The notes under the pieces: model-generated
The model's database searches: none
Told to the model about the DNA's origin: nothing
What the model saw: the letters and a program-made list of their open reading frames with translations, nothing else
Part shown: positions 1 to 6,538 of the stretch, piece by piece
Numbering within the stretch: the stretch's first letter is position 1
How the letters are laid out: each line of letters starts with the position of its first letter
NCBI GenBank assembly: GCA_002344005.1
Contig: DDTD01000023.1
Coordinates: 1-9,587, forward strand
Reading direction: 5' to 3'
Source of the DNA: Ignavibacteria bacterium UBA2373
GTDB taxonomy: Bacteria > Bacteroidota > Ignavibacteria > Kapaibacteriales > UBA961
DNA length: 9,587 nucleotides
Translations under genes and position numbers: made by a program

Positions 1-236
1 ACATTTTGAACACAGCAAAAGTCAAAACATCTTATTTTCCATTGATTTACTCCATAAAACCATCATTTTAAGGCTTTTCATACTGCAAACACCATGTTTT
101 GTAGCAGCAAACACGATCACTTTTTTGCAATCAGCAGCTTTTTGTCAAAGTTTTTGCCATTATTTCACTTTCTTATGAGAGATTTCAGTGATATTAGCCC
201 TTTTTTATGAGTGTCAGATTTGTCAGATTTCATTGA
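1..236. other. Non-coding stretch, no gene recognised
   Basis: No open frame of useful length is seen on either strand, and stops are frequent in all frames. The stretch is AT-rich. The only structure I see is a perfect 9-bp tandem duplication, gtcagattt, at 213-221 and 222-230. It may be the space beyond a gene lying to the left of the window. Confidence 0.5.
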
Positions 237-419
237 GGGCAAAACTCCCGCAAACAAGCCATCCACAACCTGCAAAAGATGCAAGAGAGTACCCATTTTC
301 GTACAACTTTACATAACGTGAACTATATTACTTCAACAAATTCATGCTCTTTGATTGATCAAATGAGATGTATTGCACAGAAAAATCTCTTGCTTGATGA
401 TGGCTTGGCTCGCAAATAA
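237..419 (+). pseudogene. Possible remnant of a MazF/PemK-like toxin C-terminus
   Basis: After a TGA at 234-236 the frame stays open for 60 codons to a TAA at 417-419, with an internal ATG at 279. The peptide contains THFRTTL, then about 14 residues later SCSLIDQMRCIAQKNLL. That resembles the closing pattern of MazF/PemK endoribonucleases, a P-x-F-x-V-x-L segment followed by S-x-V-x-x-D-Q-x-R-T-x-x-K-x-R-L. The N-terminal half of such a protein (about 60 residues with the catalytic surface) is absent upstream, and I see no antitoxin gene. If real it is a dead 3' fragment. The match is from memory of the family pattern and is short; it could equally be chance or a fragment of another gene. Confidence 0.22.
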
Positions 420-434
420 GCTGAAATACCCCAA

Positions 435-597
435 AAACACCTCAAAACTTACTGAAAACCTACTGAATATATGCTCAATATCTGCCCGAGGCATGCTCAA
501 TACCGATAAAAGACCTTCAAAACATTTACTTAAAACTTACCGAAAACTTACTTAAAACTTACCGAAAACTTACTTAAAACTTACCGAAAACTTACTT
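435..597. repeat. Phased A-tract array with a 22-bp tandem repeat (3 copies)
   Basis: A 22-bp unit, ttacttaaaacttaccgaaaac, occurs three times without a mismatch at 526-547, 548-569 and 570-591, and a fourth copy starts at 592. Each unit is two diverged 11-bp halves (acttaaaactt / accgaaaactt). A4 tracts therefore start at 532, 543, 554, 565, 576 and 587, exactly 11 bp apart. Degenerate copies lie upstream, with A-tracts at 435, 446 and 457. A-tracts repeated near the helical period are known to bend DNA, so this segment is probably curved. It has no coding sense. Confidence 0.8.
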
Positions 598-924
598 CCA
601 GACTCAAAAAATTGAACATTTATAACAAAATTTCATCGTTTTTTAGTGAAAAATCATCATTGTCTATGGAAAAATGCTCATTTGCTAATGTGATTTCTGT
701 GTTTTTGTATAGATCGAGCTTTGCTCAAAGCATTCTTTAGCAATACGAAGCAGTTCTGTTAAGAAGATTGCCGGTGTTTGTATAATATAGGCAGGCACTC
801 ATTGTTTGTGAACGTAGTTTCAGAGCAAGTATGAATAAAATCGAGAACCATGGCATCTATACAGCCCTTCGATTCACTGTACTTTCTGTTCTTCGCAGGC
901 ATAGAAACATTTACATTACTCCTA
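598..924. other. Non-coding stretch with scattered coding-like fragments
   Basis: No intact gene. On the - strand, short in-frame pieces around 630-780 (for example LLRIAKECFEQSSIYTKTQK and LANEHFSIDNDDFSLKN) read like protein but lie in different frames broken by stops, so at best this is a decayed - strand gene. A short hairpin, gcttt-gctc-aaagc, is present at about 719-732. A + strand frame of 80 codons at 831-1073, ending in a CxCxxC-containing stretch (WCQCERC), and a - strand frame at 759-1010 overlap each other. Neither has a recognised family, and I call neither as a gene. Confidence 0.4.
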
Positions 925-957
925 TTTGGATGGATAAGCAAAGTTTTTGTAGTTTTG
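925..957 (+). promoter_or_regulatory. Bacteroidota-type promoter candidate for the RT gene
   Basis: TTTG at 925-928 and TAGTTTTG at 950-957 match the Bacteroidota -33 (TTTG) and -7 (TAnnTTTG) elements, with a 21-bp spacer inside the usual range. Transcription would start near 964. That would leave an untranslated leader of about 147 nt before the RT start at 1111. The motif is short, and chance occurrence in AT-rich DNA is possible. Confidence 0.35.
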
Positions 958-1110
958 GGGAAATGAATGACGGATGGTGTCAATGCGAGAGATGTGCCGC
1001 CATTCTGCATAAGTCAAAGGATTTACACAATTACTTCATTGACAAACTCCGTTTGGGTTCCGTAACTGAGTAAAGATGCTTCCCGATTGGCGGTAATTAT
1101 ATAGGACACT

Positions 1111-2652
1111 ATGGCAACAATAAAGAGAGAATCATACGAGTGGGCTTTAATACATCTGATAAAGTTTTACGACAGCGACTTCTATCCGACATTATTCGAG
1201 TTTAAAGCCATTAAACATGATTGGGACAATATCTTACCGTTCCTACTTGGACTTGATATTAATACATATGCACCTAAGACACCATTTATTTCTGCTGCAC
1301 CAAAACCAAATTGTTCCTACAGGGTAGTTCATCAACTTGACCCGCTTGACAGTTTAATTTTTACTGCACTTGCATACGAAAACGCTTCTAAAATTGAAGA
1401 TGTCAGAATACCAAAAGAAAGGTTCATTGCTTGCTCATATAGGTTAAATCCAGACACTGACGGTTCATTCTTTGACACTGACAATAAAGGCTTTGAACAC
1501 TTTTTATCAAAAGCTGAAGAACTTGCTGCGAAATTTCCTGACGGCTACGTTTTAATGACTGACCTTGTTGATTTTTATAATCAGATTTATCTGCACCGTG
1601 TAAGTAATATTTTAGAAGAAGCAGGTTCAACAAATAATGGCGATTTTGAAAAATTCCTTTTAGGGCTAAATAATAATGTGTCGAAAGGAATCCCTGTCGG
1701 CCCCGTCCCAAGCATTGTAGTTTCAGAAGCAATTCTTTCTGACATTGACAAAAAAATTGTAGGGCACACAGATAACTACACAAGATATGTTGATGACATA
1801 AACATTTTCTTTCCTAACAAAGCAGAAGCCCAAAGACTACTACGCGATTTAACTATTTACCTTCATTCCAATCACCGTTTAGTTCTGTCATCAGACAAGA
1901 CACGGATAATTCCTACAGGTGAGTTTCTTTCTGACCACTTGAAGAATGAAAAAAGAGTTGAAAAGCAAAAACTGCACAGCAAAATAAATGAAATTGAGAT
2001 TGGAGAATATCCACTACCTGAAAAGCAGCCAGAATTTGATGAATTAAAAAGAGAAGAGAAATTTAGATTAAGAGCGGAAGCCTATGTAGAATTGTTTTTG
2101 CAATCAGTTTCGTTTGACAAAGTGGACTTAGGCTTAATGCGACACATATTAAGACAAGCGGGCAGATACAAAGTTAGAAGCATTATTCCTTTAATCTTTG
2201 AACACTTCGATAATCTATTACCTGTGATTCGGGAAATAGTTATTTACTTTTCCAGAGTTCTTAACGATAGGACTGCAAAACGCTATGAAGCGGAATTTTC
2301 AAGTTTGCTAGATAAGCCATATTTGAATGACAAATTTATAAATATTTGGATATTCACTCTTTTTCAAGACCTTTCATTCAATAAGACAGACATAAAAATT
2401 GACTACTCAAAGATTCACCGAATTAGAGAAAGGGCTCTAATCGCAAGAAGGTCAAACGACAGAACTTGGGTAAAAGAAATTAAAGACAACATTGATGCAT
2501 TAGGACCTTGGGATAAAAGGGCAGTAATTCATTCAGCAATTGTATTATCACGTGACGAGTGTTCTCATTGGTTAGGACTAATTGCATCAAAAGGCGAAGT
2601 TTTAGAAAAAGCAGTATGTTCAAAGACGATAAACGACAAGAAAGGAGAATAA
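1111..2652 (+). CDS. Reverse transcriptase, solitary Abi/UG-like (putative phage-defence RT)
   Basis: An RNA-directed DNA polymerase of 513 residues. The N-terminal segment (1-110) includes an RVVHQLDPLDSLIFTAL block. Motif A is around D151 (MTDLVDFYNQIY). The motif B region is KGIPVGP at 192-198. Motif C is YVDD at 226-229, giving catalytic D151, D228 and D229. Residues 260-267 (SSDKTRII) fit motif D. Residues from about 300 to 500 are predicted helical and end in a conserved-looking LGPWDKRAVIHSAIVLSRDE block (464-483) plus HWLG. No maturase, endonuclease, protease or integrase domain is present, so it is not a typical group II intron RT or retroelement polyprotein. The layout, a single RT core plus a long helical C-terminus, matches the Abi/UG RTs that give phage resistance by making cDNA. 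Which UG group is not decidable by eye. The ATG at 1111 is the first in frame and precedes the family-like SYEWALIHLIKFYD segment. It has no coding neighbour on its strand and lies between two A-tract arrays. Confidence 0.88.
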   Translation: MATIKRESYEWALIHLIKFYDSDFYPTLFEFKAIKHDWDNILPFLLGLDINTYAPKTPFISAAPKPNCSYRVVHQLDPLDSLIFTALAYENASKIEDVRIPKERFIACSYRLNPDTDGSFFDTDNKGFEHFLSKAEELAAKFPDGYVLMTDLVDFYNQIYLHRVSNILEEAGSTNNGDFEKFLLGLNNNVSKGIPVGPVPSIVVSEAILSDIDKKIVGHTDNYTRYVDDINIFFPNKAEAQRLLRDLTIYLHSNHRLVLSSDKTRIIPTGEFLSDHLKNEKRVEKQKLHSKINEIEIGEYPLPEKQPEFDELKREEKFRLRAEAYVELFLQSVSFDKVDLGLMRHILRQAGRYKVRSIIPLIFEHFDNLLPVIREIVIYFSRVLNDRTAKRYEAEFSSLLDKPYLNDKFINIWIFTLFQDLSFNKTDIKIDYSKIHRIRERALIARRSNDRTWVKEIKDNIDALGPWDKRAVIHSAIVLSRDECSHWLGLIASKGEVLEKAVCSKTINDKKGE

Positions 2653-2830
2653 CAGCCCCCAACAGCCGTAACTATTGCACAACTCATCGGTGATTGTTTA
2701 GAACAATGTGGGATCATGGGATAAAGCGTAGGGTCACTATGAGTTTGGATAGCTGTCTGAGGAGAGTTTATCAAGGTTAAAGCAGTCAAAAGTGTGCATA
2801 ATATACCATTTTACCGGACACGGCAATATG
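2653..2830. other. Spacer downstream of the RT gene
   Basis: No gene is supported here. A 6-bp hairpin, attgtt-tag-aacaat, lies at 2693-2707 but has no T-run after it, so it is not a convincing terminator. The 8-mer ccgtaact at 2666-2673 also occurs just upstream of the RT at 1060-1067. A - strand open frame crossing this area overlaps the end of the RT and looks like a shadow. Confidence 0.45.
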
Positions 2831-2907
2831 AAAAACTCTCAAAAACATGTAAAAAACTCTCAAAAACTCTCAAAAACTCTCAAAAAGCATGAATTTCTTC
2901 TCAAAAA
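2831..2907. repeat. Phased A-tract array, 10-bp tandem repeat (aaaaactctc)
   Basis: The decamer aaaaactctc and close variants recur from 2831. A5-A6 tracts start at 2831, 2841, 2851, 2862, 2872 and 2882, with a further copy at 2903. Spacing is 10-11 bp, one helical turn. The unit differs from the 22-bp repeat upstream of the RT but has the same design (AAAACT followed by a pyrimidine-rich step). The segment is probably curved DNA. Confidence 0.8.
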
Positions 2908-3643
2908 CTCTCATTTTTTCTCGTAGGGCTCTGAAATGAAGTTTTTTTTACGGTTTTAGGTTAGTTTTATAGGCAAAACCTTGATTATAGCAAAGAATGT
3001 ATGAATGTTTGGGCAAGAAATGGATGTTTGAACGGAGAAAAAGCAAGATTGATGAGAAGATATAGCGTAAAAACAGTGTTTTGCCTGTTCCTTTTTGTAT
3101 CGTATGGTTCCTAAATGTTTCCTTCTTCTTTGTTTTATTCAAAACATTTGCAATAACAGCATCTTTTTGCTTGAAGTATTCAAAATCCATGCTTCATTCT
3201 TGCCGTCATAGCCGGAAAGTGTTTGCCAAAAGTCATCCGCAGTAAAGACCAAACGATTGCCTACTATGGCAGTTCATCATACGATCTATTTCCAAAGCAT
3301 TTCAAGCAAGTTTAGGAACAAGTTTTTCCGTTCGCCAGTTATAATGAACAGAAACTTTTATACGCACATTTCCAATTGCGTCCGCAGTGCGGACGCAATT
3401 CAGTTGGACATATTATCGCAACCCGATACGTAAAGAAAATGAAGACAAAAGGGAGTTCTTCATATAGTTGAAGTTGATCATAACAATTGGACAACCCGGC
3501 AGCTGTAACAGTTATCTACAAATTTTTACTAAGAGCAAGTCGTCGAAACCGTGTTCACATATCACAATACCTGCCGAACACATTGTAAATAATGAGTAAT
3601 GCTTGCAAGGCGATACCCCTCTCCCCTTTTGCTAATGTTGAAA
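2908..3643. other. Long stretch without an intact gene; possible decayed coding fragments
   Basis: Around 3200-3300 both strands have short, protein-like open frames in the same codon register. On the + strand there is YYGSSSYDLFPKHFK before a TAG, then EQVFPFASYNEQKLLYAHF. On the - strand there is NRLVFTADDFWQTLSGYDGK and onward for about 40 codons. A - strand frame of 80 codons (2948-3190) carries on in a different frame. I cannot tell which strand was coding and recognise no family. The simplest reading is remnants of one or two genes. A strong hairpin at 3374-3400 is listed separately. Confidence 0.4.
3374..3400. repeat. Perfect 12-bp GC-rich hairpin
   Basis: The arms aattgcgtccgc (3374-3385) and gcggacgcaatt (3389-3400) are exact reverse complements around a 3-nt loop, agt. 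Outer bases tcc (3371-3373) and the nearby tgga could extend it with a bulge. The GC content stands out against the AT-rich surroundings. No T-run follows on either strand, so an intrinsic terminator is unlikely; a palindromic repeat element or a protein-binding site is possible. Confidence 0.75.
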
Positions 3644-3681
3644 ACAACAAGCACGATGAGTAATATCACCGTGCTTGTTGT
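3644..3681 (-). terminator. Intrinsic terminator of the decayed surface-protein gene
   Basis: A 12-bp perfect stem (acaacaagcacg at 3644-3655 with cgtgcttgttgt at 3670-3681) encloses a 14-nt loop that can add three more pairs. On the - strand it begins 15 bp after the TAA at 3697-3699 and is followed by a short T-run (tttt), as expected for a rho-independent terminator for the leftward gene. The + strand side lacks a good T-run. Confidence 0.6.
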
Positions 3682-3696
3682 ACATCTATTCCCCAT

Positions 3697-4566
3697 TTAT
3701 TTTACCACTGTAAATAATGTGGTGTGGTTATATATGCCTAAACGGAAGACCAAGAATAAGTACCCGATGACAGAGTGCCCAAAGGATAGACAATACGGTG
3801 TGTACCTTGTTTATCACTTTGATGGCAGATTGTACCAATCAATTCACCGAATGAGTTTAATAATGTACACTCCGTTTTTCCATCTCAACCCGCCGTATAA
3901 TCAAGAATTAATTGATTATCTTCCATACGACTTGTCATCTTATACTCTCACCTGTAATATTGCCGTTAATATACGCTCGCTTGCACCAATAAGATTAACG
4001 GGAGATTCTATCTTGATGGAAGTATTATTTTCTGTTGCAACAATGGCACAAGCAGAATAATCGTATTGCTGATTTAATGTATTATTTTCAAGTTTGCTAA
4101 AATAATGTGCCTGTGGGGCAATAACAATATATTCTTTACCATAGCTTTGTACCGGATAAATAAGCGATGTTTCAGGAGAAATCGCCTGACCACCAATTTT
4201 GTAACTTACTTGTATATCATGTTCTGCACGAATATACACTGAACGCTTAATCGGCTGCAAATTATGCATGAACGCATTCGGATTACCACTCGAGGCACCA
4301 TGCAATTCATACCTATCGGGAGCAAATTTTATGAGTGTGGGTTGATGTGGCGTTTGTATAGTAAATGGTATAGTATCTGCCCATGTTCCACCCCGATATA
4401 AGAGAATTGTGCCTTTCGTCACTGTGTCAGAAGAGATAATAAACACCCCTTCATATCCGGCATGAATTACCGCCATGTAAAACTCCTTGCCTTTGTGGGC
4501 ATCTTGCGAAAACAATGTCCCGCAACAACACAGTATGACAAAACAAAGAACAATGATATGTTTCAT
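3697..4566 (-). pseudogene. Decayed T9SS-exported surface protein (IgGFc-binding-like N-terminus)
   Basis: From the ATG at 4566 the frame encodes 208 residues. A signal peptide (about 1-20, MKHIIVLCFVILCCCGTLFS) is followed by GKEFYMAVIHAGYEG and beta-rich sequence. This resembles the IgGFc-binding-type N-terminal domain common in Bacteroidota surface proteins. That frame ends at 3940. The other end survives in a +1 frame: LILDYTAG, a TGA at 3885-3887, DGKTECTLLNSFGELIG and PLGTLSSGTY. After a -1 shift at about 3755 (one T lost from a run) it continues FLVFRLGIYNHTTLFTVVK to TAA at 3697-3699. This is a typical T9SS type A sorting domain (DGKTE ... GE ... SGTYF ... FTVVK). Three lesions (two frameshifts, one nonsense) argue for a pseudogene. 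The part between the two domains is also shorter than usual for such proteins, suggesting an internal deletion. A + strand open frame at 3599-4060 is its shadow. Confidence 0.72.
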
Positions 4567-4601
4567 GCTTATATATGCTTAGTATCAAGTATCCGAAACT
4601 G

Positions 4602-4609
4602 CAAACTTA
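4602..4609 (-). promoter_or_regulatory. -7 box upstream of the surface-protein gene
   Basis: On the - strand TAAGTTTG matches the Bacteroidota -7 element TAnnTTTG and lies 35 bp before the ATG at 4566, giving a leader of about 30 nt. No TTTG-type -33 element is seen at the right distance, so this rests on the -7 box and its position alone. Confidence 0.35.
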
Positions 4610-4692
4610 CGCAATATGCCAATTTTGTATCATCTATCCTTTGCAACATAAGGAAAGTGGATGAGTATCTATTGCAATGGTTTAAGTCTCTT

Positions 4693-5106
4693 CTATTTTT
4701 TTAGAAACTGACAAATTACTTCCCACTCATCAGGTTTCATTGACGCTTTTCGTATATTCGCTATATGTTTATTCTCATAAAATAGCTCTATCATCGAGTC
4801 GTTTTCTTGGGTTGTCAAGTCCGAGCGTTGCAACACTAATTCTTTTCGTTTGAAAATTGCTTTGTTAAAAAAATCAAGATGTAGCATTTCGCCATCAATG
4901 ATCAATGTATAGACCTCATTTCGATTGAGATAAAACATCCCAAACACCCCAATACTTGACATGAACAAAAGCGTAGATGTCAGATAGAATTTTCGAAATT
5001 CATCCGGAGCCCAAAGAACGAGAAAAGTTGCGATTACCATTATCACGACAACTAATAATATAAGAGTTTTATTCATTACTATTGCTTTACATTGTATTTT
5101 TTTCAT
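4693..5106 (-). CDS. Hypothetical two-helix membrane protein, 137 aa (immunity candidate)
   Basis: Two membrane segments (about residues 13-32 and 40-60) are followed by a soluble C-terminal half with alternating strands (VYTLIIDGEMLHLDFF, SMIELFYENKHIANI) and a closing helix (PDEWEVICQFLKK). The family is not recognised. The ATG at 5106 gives MKKIQCK; an alternative ATG at 5076 gives MNKTLIL and would put the first helix close to the N-terminus. It follows the 184-aa gene by 35 nt in the same direction and has the same plan: two helices, a beta-rich domain, a closing helix. The two may be related or functionally paired. Its place downstream of an RHS tip suggests an immunity role, which is inference only. 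Confidence 0.6.
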   Translation of the reverse strand: MKKIQCKAIVMNKTLILLVVVIMVIATFLVLWAPDEFRKFYLTSTLLFMSSIGVFGMFYLNRNEVYTLIIDGEMLHLDFFNKAIFKRKELVLQRSDLTTQENDSMIELFYENKHIANIRKASMKPDEWEVICQFLKK

Positions 5107-5141
5107 ATTTTTTCTTTTGTATATTGTAAAAACAGTGATTC

Positions 5142-5696
5142 TTACTTAAAAAAACTATAGGTGTACCCTTTGAAAAAATCGTCCGTTGTATCAACCAGAT
5201 GCCCTACTTCAGATAGTTTTTTGAGTATTGCCTTAAATTCTATTTCTGTATATGTTGAGATTCCATGACTAAAAGAATGCTTAAACGGACTATTTGCAAA
5301 ATGGCTATGAAGATGAGATGTACATTCACTGTACCATATCAAACAATGAGTATAGTCACTTCTCCATATTTCACTTTTTGCCGCAACCGCAGGCGAATAC
5401 CACAGAAACTGATATGGAATAGTTTTGCTCATTTTTATGAATGCTTTTATATAATATATAATTTCAAGTGTTTTCTGTTCATCATCAAATCGTAGTTCTT
5501 TAATAAAACCTTGTTGGTCGCTCTTATCAAAATAATACAACAAACAGAGTATTATAAACATACTTAATGGAACCACATAATAACTGTCATACATATAAAA
5601 AACAAGAGACCATACAAATAAAATTATTCGAATGAGATAATGAATCAATAAAACTCGGAATTGCCAAAACCATCTTTTAACTTCAAATATTACCAT
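5142..5696 (-). CDS. Hypothetical two-helix membrane protein, 184 aa (immunity candidate)
   Basis: Two membrane segments, about residues 14-36 and 39-56, separated by a very short turn, are followed by a cytosolic-looking domain. That domain has beta-rich KELRFDDEQKTLEIIYYIKA, a Trp/Tyr/His-rich middle (HCLIWYSECTSHLHSHF) and a closing helix (TEIEFKAILKKLSEVGHL). The family is not recognised. The gene starts 32 nt after the stop of the RHS tip at 5729 and precedes the 137-aa gene by 35 nt, so the three are probably one transcript. In RHS/polymorphic-toxin loci the gene right after the tip is usually the cognate immunity protein, and a membrane protein would fit a membrane-acting tip. No sequence motif proves this. 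Confidence 0.62.
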   Translation of the reverse strand: MVIFEVKRWFWQFRVLLIHYLIRIILFVWSLVFYMYDSYYVVPLSMFIILCLLYYFDKSDQQGFIKELRFDDEQKTLEIIYYIKAFIKMSKTIPYQFLWYSPAVAAKSEIWRSDYTHCLIWYSECTSHLHSHFANSPFKHSFSHGISTYTEIEFKAILKKLSEVGHLVDTTDDFFKGYTYSFFK

Positions 5697-5728
5697 AACT
5701 ATTTCAATTATTCTACATAAACTATATT

Positions 5729-6424
5729 TTATGGTGCTTGATCCGGTCTAATGAGTAAAGGCGTCGTAAGTCCATTGCCCCCATTTTTGGGTTTTGGATC
5801 ACCTTCATTTCTTTTGCCATTTGTAGGTGTCGCAGGTTTTTCGGATGCCGGTTTTTCCAACAAAGTGCCAATCGGTAAAATAAGACTTAAACCAGTGACA
5901 GTATTAGGCACTATAGCGTCAATACTTGTAACAGATTCTCCTAATTTTCCTACATAAGTAGCCGATTTACCTGTTAGTCCGCCTGCGGCAATCCCTGCTC
6001 CGGCTTCGATAAGTCCACCAATAGCAGCACCCTTTGTGCCATCACCGCCTGTACCTTTGTCAAGACCATATCCAACTGCTTCCCCTATACCTAACGGCAT
6101 ATATCCAATCGTTTTTTGACCTTTCGACTCTGCGTCTAATGCTGCTACCAAAGTACCAGCTGCAAGCGTACCGGAGGTTATTGAAGTGGCAATTAAGGCT
6201 CCACCGATAACCTGTGTAATCCCCGTAGGTGCAAATACTAGTGCGGTTCCCAATGCAAGTCCAAAACCGCTACCAACTAACGTTAGAGTCGAACTAAATA
6301 TTGCACTACCTGTAGTTTGTTCATCACCGAAACCTGTTGGATCTATTAAACCTATAGGATTATTTCGTGTATAGCCATACGTTGTCCATGATCTATATTC
6401 TTCCCACAAAGGGTCAACCGCCAT
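5729..6424 (-). CDS. RHS C-terminal tip: core end plus glycine-rich hydrophobic domain
   Basis: This is the end of an RHS-repeat protein, which carries a variable C-terminal effector behind a conserved core. Residues 1-31 finish the core, with VDPLW, then YGYTRNNPIGLIDPTG. Beyond it, 40-95 is strongly hydrophobic (LTLVGSGFGLALGTALVF, TSGTLAAGTLVAAL), 110-151 is glycine-rich and 190-218 is a Pro/Lys/Asn linker. The last residues are TTPLLIRPDQAP. No nuclease, deaminase, ADP-ribosyltransferase or other known tip domain is seen. The hydrophobic Gly-rich region could insert in membranes (inference) or be only a pre-toxin transit region with the toxin lost. The ATG at 6424 is the first in frame, but RHS homology runs further upstream to about 6527, so the gene is 5'-truncated and this start may not be natural. 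Confidence 0.65.
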   Translation of the reverse strand: MAVDPLWEEYRSWTTYGYTRNNPIGLIDPTGFGDEQTTGSAIFSSTLTLVGSGFGLALGTALVFAPTGITQVIGGALIATSITSGTLAAGTLVAALDAESKGQKTIGYMPLGIGEAVGYGLDKGTGGDGTKGAAIGGLIEAGAGIAAGGLTGKSATYVGKLGESVTSIDAIVPNTVTGLSLILPIGTLLEKPASEKPATPTNGKRNEGDPKPKNGGNGLTTPLLIRPDQAP

Positions 6425-6538
6425 AAACCTACCCGTAATATAATCATATTTTCTGACACCATGATCGGCAAGATCACTTTCGCTGTCAAGCTCTTTGCCG
6501 ATGAATCCTTGACGTGGGGAAATAGCGTTTATAAATCT
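6425..6538 (-). pseudogene. 5' remnant of the third RHS core, overlapping the Rpn gene end
   Basis: In the frame of the 5729-6424 product, the codons upstream to 6538 read RHS core: AISPRQGFIGKELDSESDL, ADHGVRKYDYITGRF. They have no ATG, GTG or TTG, and a TGA closes the frame at 6539-6541. The Rpn stop codon (6529-6531) falls at the very edge of this homology, so the RHS gene was cut here. The core variant (FIGKELDSES ... DHGVRKYDYITGRF) differs clearly from the two copies to the right (YNGKEKDDE ... DYGAR), so it came from a different RHS gene. Confidence 0.7.

Noticed and set aside
526..597. CRISPR array
   Set aside because: The 22-bp units are directly adjacent with no spacers, no cas gene is present, and the unit is built from 11-bp halves.
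831..1073. 80-aa + strand gene with a WCQCERC motif
   Set aside because: It overlaps an equally long - strand frame (759-1010) and has no recognised family. The candidate RT promoter lies inside it, and one CxCxxC motif is weak evidence.
1424..1783. 119-aa - strand open frame inside the RT gene
   Set aside because: It is the shadow of the RT coding strand; the composition (Cys/Leu/Gln-rich) is not protein-like.
1111..2652. Group II intron or retron RT
   Set aside because: There is no maturase X or HNH domain, no intron-like RNA boundaries around the gene, and no inverted msr/msd repeats were found just upstream.
2653..2720. Integron attC site or gene-cassette end after the RT
   Set aside because: aacagccccca and ccgtaact are suggestive, but I could not pair R'/R'' core sites into a folded attC, and no integrase is present.
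3599..4060. 153-aa + strand open frame
   Set aside because: It lies antisense to the surface-protein remnant, whose T9SS sorting domain on the - strand is clearly the real coding sense.
5751..6374. Two + strand open frames of 62-68 aa across the RHS tip
   Set aside because: They are shadows of the - strand RHS sequence, whose NNPIGLIDPTG core motif fixes the coding strand.
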